From Desulfobacterales bacterium (lineage in GTDB: Bacteria > Desulfobacterota > Desulfobacteria > Desulfobacterales > SpSt-501), in the NCBI GenBank assembly GCA_030834695.1, contig JAUQXK010000031.1, positions 88,079 through 152,078 on the forward strand: a stretch of 64,000 nucleotides of DNA, in the 5' to 3' direction. Under the pieces are notes generated by a model that saw nothing but the letters and a program-made list of their open reading frames with translations, had not been told where the DNA came from and searched no databases. Each line of letters opens with the position of its first letter. Position 1 is the first letter of the stretch. Both the position numbers and the translations under genes were made by a program. Positions 26,691 to 35,145 of this stretch are shown piece after piece.

Positions 26691-27383
26691 TCATTGAACA
26701 ACGGGGTATTTTTCCCTATCCCATCCGGAGATCCCCTGCCGTAAGTTGAAAATGCGCTTGAAACCGTTGTCGATCAGGATCTTCGCGGCGACGGTGCTGC
26801 GATTGCCGGTGGCGCAGTAGATCAGAATATCTTTGTCCCGGTGACCCGCGATTTCCGGCCAGCGGGCCTGCAGCTGCTGCAGCGGAATCAGAACGGAGTC
26901 CTTCAGATGCCCGCGGCTGTATTCGCCCGGTGTGCGCACGTCCAGAACGAGCGGCGCGATGTTCCGGATCAGCTCGGCGGCGTCCTTCGAAGCGACTTCA
27001 CGGTAGTTGGCCTGCTGATAGTCGACAACGTTGAGGAACCCTTGCGAGGCTCCCAGCGAAAAACGGAACGCGCCTGATTTTTCCATCTTGAAGTAAGGAG
27101 CTTCGTCGATGGTCCCGGAAAGCTTTTGCTCGATGGAAAAGGCGGGGATCGAAAGGACGGTCTCGTTCTTCGGATCGGCGAGCTTGAACTTGACGTAATC
27201 TCCCCGGTAAACGGTCAGGTTCACCTCGCGGCCGGCCGCTGCAACCTCCAGCACCCGAAATCCCCCGACGATTTCGCCGGAGGGCGGGTTGTATTTTGGC
27301 GCCGGCTGCGAAACCACGGGCGATTGGCCCAGCAAAATCAAAACCAACGCCGCCATCAAGGGAATGAAAAGGATTCGCTTCAT
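26691..27383 (-). CDS. Exported rhodanese-domain protein
   Basis: This is a 230-residue protein with an N-terminal signal peptide (KRILFIPLMAALVLILLG). A beta-rich domain of about 100 residues follows (EVNLTVYRGDYVKFKL), reminiscent of cupredoxin-like sulfur-carrier folds. The C-terminal rhodanese domain covers about residues 130-230, with PLVLDVRTPGEYSRGHL and the active-site loop IYCATGNRSTVAA, where the cysteine would carry a persulfide. GGAGAAG precedes the ATG at 27383. It lies downstream of the IscS-like gene behind a long hairpin and is probably periplasmic. Sulfur transfer is the expected chemistry. Confidence 0.85.
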   Translation of the reverse strand: MKRILFIPLMAALVLILLGQSPVVSQPAPKYNPPSGEIVGGFRVLEVAAAGREVNLTVYRGDYVKFKLADPKNETVLSIPAFSIEQKLSGTIDEAPYFKMEKSGAFRFSLGASQGFLNVVDYQQANYREVASKDAAELIRNIAPLVLDVRTPGEYSRGHLKDSVLIPLQQLQARWPEIAGHRDKDILIYCATGNRSTVAAKILIDNGFKRIFNLRQGISGWDREKYPVVQ

Positions 27384-27469
27384 TTCTTCTCCAGACTGAA
27401 TTTCGATCACCTCTCTTGTCGCGCCCGCACCGAGCGGGAACATAAAGAGCGCCGAGAAGGAGCGCCGTT

Positions 27470-27518
27470 ACGACCGACCCCGAAAGTCGCGCTCCGCGCG
27501 GCTTTCGGGGTCGGTCGT
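27470..27518. repeat. 23-base-pair hairpin between the rhodanese and IscS-like genes
   Basis: Two 23-base arms (27470-27492 and 27496-27518) are complementary except for one G-T pair and are joined by a three-base loop (TCC). The stem is GC-rich and longer than a typical intrinsic terminator, and neither side has a proper T tract. It may stop or stabilise the iscU-iscS transcript, or be a relic of a palindromic mobile repeat. Confidence 0.7.
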
Positions 27519-27541
27519 TTCCGTAATCAATGAAGGCTCGG

Positions 27542-28720
27542 TTAACCTCTGCCGGCGGCCTTGTTGTAGAGCGGGGAAATCTCGCGCAAGGTGGTCACGA
27601 CCTGCTTGAGGGATTTCAGAAAGCGGGTTACGTCGGACTCGGTGTTGTCGATGCCGAAGGCGATCACCAGCGTTCCCTGGGCGTCGGCGTGGCTCAGGCC
27701 GATGGACAGCAGCACATGGGAGGCGCGCAGGGAACCGGTCGCGCATGCCGAGCGCGTGGAAACGCCGATCCCCTCGTCGTCCAGCATGAGCATGACGCTC
27801 TCGCCCTCGATGTATCGGATCGAGGCTGAAACCAGATGCGGCAGGCTGTGCACCGGGTGGGTGTTGATGATCACCTCGTCGAGATGATTCGGCAGCTCGC
27901 GCAGAAACAGGTCCTTCAACCCCTTCAAATAGGCATGGCGCCGGTCGATGTCGCGTGCGGCGATCTCGGCCGCCTGGCCCATCCCGATGATGCCGATCAG
28001 GTTCTCGGTGCCGGCGCGCTTGTTGTTTTCCTGTACCCCGCCGTCCAAGATCGGAAAAACCTTAACGCCGCGCCGGATGTAAAGCCCCCCGACGCCGGTC
28101 GGACCGTAGAAGCTGTTGGAAGCAAAGCTCACCAGGTCGGCTCCGATCTTTTTGACATCGAACGGCATGATGCCGACCGAATCCACGGCGTCCGTGTGGA
28201 ACAGAATCTTCTTCGCGCGGGCGACAGCGGCAATTTCCTCCACGGGTTGGAGCGTGCCGGTCTCGTTGTTGCTGTGCATGATGGAGACCAGGATGGTCTC
28301 CGGCGTGATGGCGTCGGCCACGTCCTGCGGCCGCACCCGGCCCTGTTCGTCCACCGAAAGGCTGGTTACCGTAAAGCCGTCGGACTTCAGGCGGCGCAGG
28401 CTGCGGATGACGGCATTGTGTTCAATGTTGGTGGTGATGACGTGTTTGCCCCGGTCGGCGTTGGCCATCGCAACGCCCTTGATGGCGTGGTTGTCGGCCT
28501 CCGTACCGCCGGAAGTGAAGACGATTTCTTTCGGCGCATCGGCGTTGATCAGCTTGGCCACCTGCTCGCGGGCCCGCTCCAGGGCGGCCGCGGCCTCCTC
28601 GCCGGCCCGGTGCTGGCTCGAGGGGTTGTGGTAGTCGTGTTGGATGGCCTCGATCATGGCTTGCTTGACTTCAGGCAACAGCGGATTGGACGAAATATGA
28701 TCCAGGTTGATATATTTCAT
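27542..28720 (-). CDS. IscS/NifS-like cysteine desulfurase homologue lacking the PLP lysine
   Basis: This is a fold-type I aminotransferase-like protein of 392 residues, closest to IscS/NifS. The histidine over the PLP ring (His101 in NIEHNAV), Asp177 and the mobile-loop cysteine (Cys326 in STRSACATGS) are conserved. The lysine that should form the Schiff base is not: the usual S-x-x-H-K-x-x-G-P-K-G reads SFASNSFYGPTG, with Ser203 in place of lysine. The glutamine that normally contacts PLP is Asp180. Archaeoglobus fulgidus IscS is a known precedent without this lysine. It follows the iscU-like gene by 31 bases. The start at 28720 avoids overlap with that gene. Confidence 0.85.
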   Translation of the reverse strand: MKYINLDHISSNPLLPEVKQAMIEAIQHDYHNPSSQHRAGEEAAAALERAREQVAKLINADAPKEIVFTSGGTEADNHAIKGVAMANADRGKHVITTNIEHNAVIRSLRRLKSDGFTVTSLSVDEQGRVRPQDVADAITPETILVSIMHSNNETGTLQPVEEIAAVARAKKILFHTDAVDSVGIMPFDVKKIGADLVSFASNSFYGPTGVGGLYIRRGVKVFPILDGGVQENNKRAGTENLIGIIGMGQAAEIAARDIDRRHAYLKGLKDLFLRELPNHLDEVIINTHPVHSLPHLVSASIRYIEGESVMLMLDDEGIGVSTRSACATGSLRASHVLLSIGLSHADAQGTLVIAFGIDNTESDVTRFLKSLKQVVTTLREISPLYNKAAGRG

Positions 28721-28751
28721 ACGACAGCGCTCTCCTCCTCCGGCAGCGGCA

Positions 28752-29267
28752 TCAATGCTCTTCCTTGAGGTCATGCTGGCAGGCCTCGCAGAAGGTTACG
28801 CCCTCCTCGATCTCCACATCGCAGTATGGACAGTAGCACGTGTCGCCGTGCGAATGCTCGTGCTCATCCTTGCGCTTGAGCTCCGGCCGCTGGATACCCG
28901 CTTTGCGGTCCTCGTAATCCTTTATGGCCATCTGCAAGGCGTCCGCACCCAGATTGGAGCAGTGCAGCTTGTTCTTCGGCAGCCCTTCCAGGGCTTCGGC
29001 CACGTCCTTGTTGGTAATTTTCTTGGCCTCTTCCAGGCTCTTGCCCTTGGCGATCTCGGTCAGCATGCTGGAAACCGCGATGGCCGACCCGCATCCAAAC
29101 GTTTGGAATTTGATGTCGTCGATGCGTTCGTCCTTGATTTTGAGATAGATGGTCATCATGTCCCCGCACAGGGGGTTGCCGACTTCGCCGACGCCGTTGG
29201 CATCCTCGATGGTGCCGACGTTGCGGGGGTTGCGGAAGTGATCCATCACGACCTTGTTGTACATCAT
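28752..29267 (-). CDS. IscU/NifU-type Fe-S scaffold with C-terminal zinc-ribbon extension
   Basis: This is a 171-residue scaffold protein. The N-terminal IscU domain has its three cluster cysteines, Cys34 (GNPLCGD), Cys59 (TFGCGSA) and Cys103 (KLHCSNLG), and the aspartate after Cys34 that aids cluster release. After residue 125 a charged linker leads to a module not found in ordinary IscU, with C-x2-C pairs at 146-149 (CPYC) and 160-163 (CEAC), which looks like a zinc ribbon. AGGAG precedes the first of two tandem ATGs. It is the first gene of the pair with the unusual IscS, and no iscR, hscA or ferredoxin gene adjoins. Confidence 0.9.
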   Translation of the reverse strand: MMYNKVVMDHFRNPRNVGTIEDANGVGEVGNPLCGDMMTIYLKIKDERIDDIKFQTFGCGSAIAVSSMLTEIAKGKSLEEAKKITNKDVAEALEGLPKNKLHCSNLGADALQMAIKDYEDRKAGIQRPELKRKDEHEHSHGDTCYCPYCDVEIEEGVTFCEACQHDLKEEH

Positions 29268-29643
29268 GGACTCGTCTCCTCTTGCACTGAGCGTTACGAA
29301 ATTGGCGAAACAATAAGCACGCCCAGGTATTAGTAAAGCGTGAATAGACTTATAGCTCGATTTCAGTCTGTTTCGCAACCATCTCGAAAGTCGGCGCCTG
29401 CCCCCGGAGAGGCCTCCATACCGGGGCTGGGTACTGGTTCGGTTGCGGCGGCCGCCGTCGAATCATCGAATCACCGAGTTTGACTTCCGGGAGATATCCG
29501 CATAAAGCTTGAAGGGAATACGGCCTCGGGGTTCGATCGCCTGACCCCGGCCACTCTTGGCCCTTGGAAAATGGCAAGATGCACCCGCGCGGCGTCAGCG
29601 ACGATCGCGCGCCGGATCCATCCACCCAGAACGATCTCCAGAT
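29268..29643. other. Gene-free divergent interval between iscU-like and AsmA-like genes
   Basis: These 376 bases separate two divergent genes and contain no reading frame with family similarity. Promoters for both directions must lie here. A weak minus-strand candidate is TTGCGA with an 18-base spacer before TATAAG, near 29350-29380. No IscR-type binding site was recognised. Confidence 0.4.
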
Positions 29644-32600
29644 ATGGCTCTGACCCCGCGAGCGAAACGGCTGTTGCTGGCAGCGGCCACCCTGTTTTTT
29701 CTCCTGGCCGTGCTCGTCGGGTGGGTGCCGACGATCTGGGTCAACCGTCCGGAGGCCAAGGACGCCATTCAGCGCTATCTGAGCACCGCCATCGGCGGAA
29801 CGATCGCCTTCGACCGGGTCAAGCTATCGATTTTCCCTAGAATTTGCGCATCGGTTGAGCATCCGCGCCTGGACCTGCCGGACCGCGTCACCGCCCAGGC
29901 CGCCGAGATCGACCTCTGCCTGCAGGTGCTGCCCCTCCTCCGCGGCCGGGTAGCGGCCGATTCCGTGCACATCCGTTTCCCTGAAATCGACCTAACGGCA
30001 TCCGGGATGCCCGCACCGGCGGCCCGCTTCAACCCGGCTGACATCCTCCGCCTCCTGACGGAGGCGGCCGGCCGGCTGAAACACCTTCCCGAATCCGAAA
30101 TCGAGATGAGCGACGGCCGATTGACGCTTTCCGGACCTCGGGGAAACCGTTTCGAATTTCACGGCGTGAACCTGCGCTGGGTCCATAACGGCCCGGACGT
30201 TCAGTGGGGGGTCGAGGGCCGTTCCGATATTTTTGCTTCTTTGTCCTCGGCGGGCCGGCTGGACACGGACTCGCTCAAGGGAACGGCCACGCTCAAGACC
30301 GCCGATTTTCAGGCCCATCGGGTTTATGCCTGGTACAGGCCGGATGATCCCCTTCTCGTGCGCGAGGCCCGGCTCGATCTCGACATGGCCGTTCGCTTGG
30401 ACGGCCCCGAGCAATTGAATGCCGTGATTCACGCCAAGGCGCCTACCATCACCCTCAGCCGTCAGCAACACGAAACCCGTCTGAGCATGGACCGGCTGAA
30501 GGCCGACGTGAATCTCTCCCCGAAAAGACTGGCGGTCGAAGTTCACGAATGCGTGACCGCCGCACCGCGGGCCGCCATCGAACTCTCGCTCATCGCCGAC
30601 GAGCAGGCTCAACCCCGCATCGACGTCAGCCTAAGGGGCCGCGGCGACGCCGGCGGCGTGCGCCGGGCGGCACTGGCAATGCTGCACGAATCGCGCGATG
30701 TCCGCCGGGTTTTCGAAATCCTGCAGGACGGAGAGATTCCTGCGATCAGCCTGAACCTGCGCGGAAACGCTTGGAACGAACTGGGGGTGCTGGACAACCT
30801 CCGGATCGAGGGGCGCCTTGAAAACGGCCGGGTGTACATCCCGTGGATTGACCTTGACCTGAATGGGGTTTCCGGGGATGTCCTGATTGCCGGGGGCGTC
30901 TTGGAAGGCCGTGAATTAAAGGCCCATCACAGGGGCACCTACGGCGAAAACGGATCGTTGCGCGTAGGCCTCTCCGCAGCCGACCCGGTGCTCCAGCTCG
31001 ACATTCATGCGAGCGCCGAGCTCTCCGCACTGCCGCCGTTGCTGGCGCGGGTGGTATCCGATCCGGTGTTTCGCAACGAGCTGGCGCTCATTCAGGAGTT
31101 TTCCGGGACAGCTCAGGGGACCTTGCACCTCAACGGTACCCACACCAACGTGAGGGTCGGGGTGCAGGCATCTGCAATAGACGTGACGGCGCGCCACCAA
31201 CTCATCCCCTACCCTTTCCGTTTTCAAGGGGGGGAGGTCGCCTATGATGGAGGCTCGATCACCCTGAGCGGGGTGGATGTGACCGTCGGCGGCTCCAAGC
31301 TGTTCAAGCAGGACTTGACGCTCGGGCTCAACGGGGTTCTGCCCATGGCCAGCCGCTCGCCCAGGGCGGTTATCGATCTGTCGGAAATGTTCAACCTGTT
31401 TCGGGGCCGGCCGCCGTTCGACCACCTGCGACGGTTGAACGGTGTCGCCACATTCAACAACTGGCAGCTCAACGGCCAGGCGTCGGCCCCGGCCACCTGG
31501 AAGCTCGTATCTGCCGGAACCGTGCAGCACTTGCTCGTTGAGTCCGAACTGGTACCCGGCCTTCTAAGCTTGGCTTCAGGCAGCTTTGACTGGGCGGACC
31601 GGACGATCAGCTACCGGAGCGAGCAGGGATCCATCAACCGTTCCGAGATTAAAGGTCTTGCGGTCCAGGCGGATTGGACGGGGCCGGTCCGGGTCGAGCT
31701 ACGGGCCCTCGAAATGGGCATTTCGGTCGATGACGTTTCTCGGGCACTGCAAGCTTTTCCGAAGACGGCGAACGATGCCGCGGCGCTGCCCCCACTGGAC
31801 GGCACCGCCCGGATGCGCGAGGTCCGGTTCCAAGCGAGGCTTCTCCCGGAAGGTCTGATCGTAGACCGATTCGAAGCCGTGTTGAAGAATTCGGTGATCA
31901 CCTCCGAGGCCATCGGCCTCCCGCTGACCCTGACCGCCGGGACGATCGGCTGGCATGACACCCGCCTCGACATCCAGCTCGAGAAGGCATTCCTGGGACA
32001 ATCCGAAATTAAAAATCTTACGATCCTTGGAGACTGGGGGAGCGACAAGGATCTGGAGATCCGCGCCGATCACACGGTCATCGATTGCGCGGAGATATTC
32101 GCACGCCTGTTGCCGATGGTGGGCCTGCATCGCCTCCGCCAAGACGTGCGGGGCATCCAGGGCACCTTGACCGCATCTCCGGTCCGCCTCAAAGGCCCAC
32201 TCCGAGATCCGCGACGCTGGCGCGTTCATGCCGTATCCGATATCAAGGACATCGTCGTGGCCACCACTTTCCTGGATGACCCGATCGAGCTGCCCACAGG
32301 ACGGCTGACTTTCGGCCCAGCTGAAGCGACGGAGGCCGGGGGGGCCGCCCTGCACGTGGATTCTGCCCGCGTGCGCATCGGAACGGACGAAGCCGTGCTG
32401 ACGGGCGACATTGAGTTTTCCGCCGCCGATATAACCCTTAATTTCGAAGTCACGGCCAAGGCCATCGACTGGAGGGAAATAGAGAAAATTTCGAATCGCA
32501 TCGCCGAACGCCGCCCGGCGGACCGTCGGTCCGTGCGGGGACGCCTGGCCTTGCGCGTGGAGAACCTGACGATCGACCGATTGCGCCTGCATCCGGTTTA

Positions 32601-33390
32601 TGCGATGGCCCAGCTCGAACCGCAAGGGACGCGGATTGAAATCGAGCAGGCCGGCTTGTGCGGGATGGTGTTCATCGGGCGCATGGCGTTCGACGGCCCC
32701 ATCATAGATGCCTACCTGGTTCCGGTCGTTGACGTCGCACCGCTGGACGGCGTCGTCTCCTGTCTCACCCATGAGACCAGCATTTACACCGGCAATTTCA
32801 ACCTGAACGGAGCGCTCAAGGTCAGGGCACGGCGCGAAGACATCACTCAGGCTCTAAGCGGTGAATTGTCGTTGACGGCCGAAGACGGGACCATCCGCCA
32901 ATCCGCCTTCTTCGCCCGGCTTTTCGCCCTCCTCAACCTCACCGAAATCTACCGCGGCGCCCTCCCCGACTTCAACAGCCAGGGGCTAGACTACAAGCGC
33001 ATGAGTGCATCCATCGAGGTCAGAGACGGCAAGGTCCGGTTCAACGACTGGTCGATCAACGGCCGCACCCTTTGGATCGGCTCACGAGGCGAAATCGACA
33101 TCGACACTCAACAGATCGATTTCACCATCATGGTCTCGCCCTTCAAGACCATCGACCGGATCATCAACTCGATCCCGGGCCTTCGCTGGATTCTCGGAGG
33201 GCGGCTCGTCGCCGTCCCGATGCGGGCCGTCGGCAGCCTGGAAGACCCTCATGTGGTTCCGTTGTCTCCTTCCGCTGTGGGAACCAGCATCGTCGAAATG
33301 ATCGAACGCACCCTGCTGCTGCCCATCCAGGTCATCCAGCCGCTGGTCCCCGGCATGGAGGAGACTCCGAGCGGAACGATCAGCCGCTGA
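29644..33390 (+). CDS. Very large AsmA-like protein, predicted envelope lipid-transfer protein
   Basis: This is a 1248-residue protein anchored by one N-terminal helix (about residues 9-29) with the rest in the periplasm. The N-terminal 100 residues have the AsmA pattern (IWVNRPEAKDAIQRYLSTAI, FDRVKLSIFPRICASVEHPR). The C-terminal 200 residues match the AsmA C-terminal domain, ending in VGSLEDPHVVPLSPSAVGTS. The middle is repetitive beta-sheet with LRGNAWNELG-like and LNGVATFNNWQLNG segments, as in YhdP and TamB, which bridge inner and outer membranes to move phospholipid. It is monocistronic. Length is similar to E. coli YhdP. Confidence 0.85.
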   Translation: MALTPRAKRLLLAAATLFFLLAVLVGWVPTIWVNRPEAKDAIQRYLSTAIGGTIAFDRVKLSIFPRICASVEHPRLDLPDRVTAQAAEIDLCLQVLPLLRGRVAADSVHIRFPEIDLTASGMPAPAARFNPADILRLLTEAAGRLKHLPESEIEMSDGRLTLSGPRGNRFEFHGVNLRWVHNGPDVQWGVEGRSDIFASLSSAGRLDTDSLKGTATLKTADFQAHRVYAWYRPDDPLLVREARLDLDMAVRLDGPEQLNAVIHAKAPTITLSRQQHETRLSMDRLKADVNLSPKRLAVEVHECVTAAPRAAIELSLIADEQAQPRIDVSLRGRGDAGGVRRAALAMLHESRDVRRVFEILQDGEIPAISLNLRGNAWNELGVLDNLRIEGRLENGRVYIPWIDLDLNGVSGDVLIAGGVLEGRELKAHHRGTYGENGSLRVGLSAADPVLQLDIHASAELSALPPLLARVVSDPVFRNELALIQEFSGTAQGTLHLNGTHTNVRVGVQASAIDVTARHQLIPYPFRFQGGEVAYDGGSITLSGVDVTVGGSKLFKQDLTLGLNGVLPMASRSPRAVIDLSEMFNLFRGRPPFDHLRRLNGVATFNNWQLNGQASAPATWKLVSAGTVQHLLVESELVPGLLSLASGSFDWADRTISYRSEQGSINRSEIKGLAVQADWTGPVRVELRALEMGISVDDVSRALQAFPKTANDAAALPPLDGTARMREVRFQARLLPEGLIVDRFEAVLKNSVITSEAIGLPLTLTAGTIGWHDTRLDIQLEKAFLGQSEIKNLTILGDWGSDKDLEIRADHTVIDCAEIFARLLPMVGLHRLRQDVRGIQGTLTASPVRLKGPLRDPRRWRVHAVSDIKDIVVATTFLDDPIELPTGRLTFGPAEATEAGGAALHVDSARVRIGTDEAVLTGDIEFSAADITLNFEVTAKAIDWREIEKISNRIAERRPADRRSVRGRLALRVENLTIDRLRLHPVYAMAQLEPQGTRIEIEQAGLCGMVFIGRMAFDGPIIDAYLVPVVDVAPLDGVVSCLTHETSIYTGNFNLNGALKVRARREDITQALSGELSLTAEDGTIRQSAFFARLFALLNLTEIYRGALPDFNSQGLDYKRMSASIEVRDGKVRFNDWSINGRTLWIGSRGEIDIDTQQIDFTIMVSPFKTIDRIINSIPGLRWILGGRLVAVPMRAVGSLEDPHVVPLSPSAVGTSIVEMIERTLLLPIQVIQPLVPGMEETPSGTISR

Positions 33391-33494
33391 CCGGCCATCC
33401 TCCGCGACCCTGATGCTTGACATTATGCCAATCAGCCTCACATTTCCGCGCATCAGCAGCGCTCAACCGAGCGTTACTAAACCGGCAGCGAAAT

Positions 33495-33618
33495 ACGCAA
33501 AGACCGTCATGCCGGACTGGATCCGGCATCCGCTCCCGCTCTGGATTCCGGCGCCTGCCCTGGCCCTGATCCAGGGTTCGCCGGAATGACGAATCTTGGC
33601 ATATTTAATTGCCGAAGT
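33495..33618 (+). repeat. Dispersed palindromic repeat, copy A
   Basis: This 124-base element begins GTCATGCCGG and contains TGATCCAGGGTTCGCCGGAA near its end. It recurs at 44528-44625. The ends are partly inverted (GTCATGCCGG against the complement of CCGGAATGAC), so the element can fold. Copy A has about 26 extra bases in the centre. It sits in the gap between the AsmA-like and the Cys-rich genes. Confidence 0.85.
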
Positions 33619-33658
33619 AATACTTCATGCGTTGATGAGGATGACAAGGAGGTCGACG

Positions 33659-33880
33659 ATGGCATATACATGCAAAACCTGCGGAGCCGTGGCCAATGAA
33701 CCCGGGCACCTGTGCAACCCCTGCGGGGACAAAACCAAATGCAGTTTCTGCGGTGCTCCGGCAACCGATGCCAAACACGTATGCATAGACAAACTTTCCG
33801 CCATGAAGTACGTATGCGGCGGGTGCGGTCGGGTGGCCATGGAAGCGGGTCATCTCTGCAATCCGAACCCGATAAGGTAG
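33659..33880 (+). CDS. Cysteine-rich mini-protein with three zinc-ribbon-like repeats
   Basis: This is a 73-residue protein made of three tandem repeats, each with C-x2-C followed by H-x-C: CKTCGAVANEPGHLC, CSFCGAPATDAKHVC and CGGCGRVAMEAGHLC. Each unit has the ligands to bind one zinc or other metal. AAGGAGG lies seven bases before the ATG. Similar short proteins are common in Desulfobacterota and have no assigned function. A strong hairpin follows the gene. Confidence 0.8.
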   Translation: MAYTCKTCGAVANEPGHLCNPCGDKTKCSFCGAPATDAKHVCIDKLSAMKYVCGGCGRVAMEAGHLCNPNPIR

Positions 33881-33893
33881 CTGCGCGCACAAG

Positions 33894-33923
33894 ACCGGCG
33901 GGCACAGCAGCCCGCCGGTTTAT
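33894..33923 (+). terminator. Hairpin after the Cys-rich gene
   Basis: The ten-base perfect arms ACCGGCGGGC (33894-33903) and GCCCGCCGGT (33910-33919) have a six-base loop and are followed by TTAT. The T tract is short. It lies just before the ribosome-binding site of the next gene, so it may be either a terminator or an attenuator-like element. Confidence 0.55.
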
Positions 33924-33934
33924 GGAGGAAGGCA

Positions 33935-35086
33935 TTGCACGATTTCGATGAGGTTGTAGACCGCCGGAACACGGCCAGCGAAAAATGGGAGAAATACCGG
34001 GACCGGGACATCATTCCGATGTGGGTGGCGGACATGGACTTTCGCTCGCCGCCGGTTGTCCTCGAAGCGCTGCGTCGGCGCACTGAGCACGGAGTTTTCG
34101 GATATACCGGCGCCTCGTCGGAGTTGATCGATGCCGTCATGCAAGTGCTGGAGCGCGATTACGGCTGGCGCATCGACCCGCAGTGGATTGTCTGGCTGCC
34201 CGGGCTGGTGGCGGGCCTGAATGTAACCTGCCGGGCGGTGGGCGCGGAAGGCGATGATGTCCTGACGCTGGTGCCGGTATACCCGCCGTTTCTATCCGCT
34301 CCGCGCCATTCCAGGCGGGGCTTGGTGCGCGCCCGCCTGCACGAGGCTTCCAACTGCTGGAGCATCGATTTCGAACGGCTCGCGGACGCCGTCACGGCCA
34401 AAACCCGTCTTTTCATGCTCTGCAACCCGCACAACCCCGTCGGACGGGTATTTGAACGGCATGAACTGGAGCGGCTGGCCGAGTTGTGCCTGGCGCGCGA
34501 CATCGTGATCTGCGCGGATGAAATTCACTGCGGACTGGTGCTGGACCCCGCCAAGCGCCACATCCCGATCGCCACGCTCGGCCCGGAGGTCGCGCAACGC
34601 ACCATCACGCTGATGGCGCCAAGCAAGACCTTCAACCTGGCGGGACTCGGGTGCTCGTTTGCGCTCATACCCTCGGCCGCCCTGCGTCAGCGATTTCTGG
34701 AGGCCAAGGCGGGCATCGTTCCCATGCTCAACCCCTATGGCTACCTGGCGGCGCAGACGGCCTACACGCACGGTGAGCCGTGGCGCCGAGAGTTGATTGC
34801 CTACCTCCGGCGCAACCGCGACCTCCTAGCGGCGTCCCTGCCTCAAATGGCCGGCGGCCTAACCATGGCGCCGGTCGAGGGCACTTACCTGGCCTGGATC
34901 GACCATCGCCGGGCCTCACTGACCGACCCCGTTGGTTTCTTTGAAGCAGCCGGTGTGGGGTTGCAGGATGGCCGCGACTTCGATGGGCCGGGTTTCGTGC
35001 GCCTCAACTTCGGCTGCCGTCAGGCCCTGCTGCAGCAGGCCATCGAGAGGATGTCCACCGCTCTGGGGAAGCACGCCAGCGCTTGA
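33935..35086 (+). CDS. patB: PatB/MalY-type pyridoxal-phosphate C-S lyase (cystathionine beta-lyase-like aminotransferase)
   Basis: This fold-type I PLP enzyme of 383 residues typically cleaves cystathionine or other C-S bonds. The N-terminal signature is IIPMWVADMDFRSPP near residues 26-40, followed by FGYTGASSELIDAV. The asparagine is in MLCNPHNPVGRVF, the aspartate in VICADEIHCGLVL, and the Schiff-base lysine in APSKTFNLAGLGCSFA. The start is TTG with GGAGGAAGG directly upstream, and no ATG fits better. A GC-rich hairpin lies between it and the convergent SYLF gene. Confidence 0.88.
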   Translation: MHDFDEVVDRRNTASEKWEKYRDRDIIPMWVADMDFRSPPVVLEALRRRTEHGVFGYTGASSELIDAVMQVLERDYGWRIDPQWIVWLPGLVAGLNVTCRAVGAEGDDVLTLVPVYPPFLSAPRHSRRGLVRARLHEASNCWSIDFERLADAVTAKTRLFMLCNPHNPVGRVFERHELERLAELCLARDIVICADEIHCGLVLDPAKRHIPIATLGPEVAQRTITLMAPSKTFNLAGLGCSFALIPSAALRQRFLEAKAGIVPMLNPYGYLAAQTAYTHGEPWRRELIAYLRRNRDLLAASLPQMAGGLTMAPVEGTYLAWIDHRRASLTDPVGFFEAAGVGLQDGRDFDGPGFVRLNFGCRQALLQQAIERMSTALGKHASA

Positions 35087-35089
35087 AAT

Positions 35090-35116
35090 GCCGCTTCCGC
35101 TCACGGCGGAAGCGGC
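35090..35116. terminator. Hairpin between convergent PatB-like and SYLF genes
   Basis: The eleven-base perfect arms GCCGCTTCCGC (35090-35100) and GCGGAAGCGGC (35106-35116) carry a five-base loop, three bases after the PatB-like stop. There is no T tract. Its placement between converging genes suggests a bidirectional terminator. Confidence 0.45.
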
Positions 35117-35145
35117 GCATGGCGCAATCTTCGGTCGATGGGCGC

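Noticed and set aside
27836-28768. Open frame antisense to the IscS-like gene
   Set aside because: It is fully nested in a gene with strong family similarity and shows no recognisable domain.
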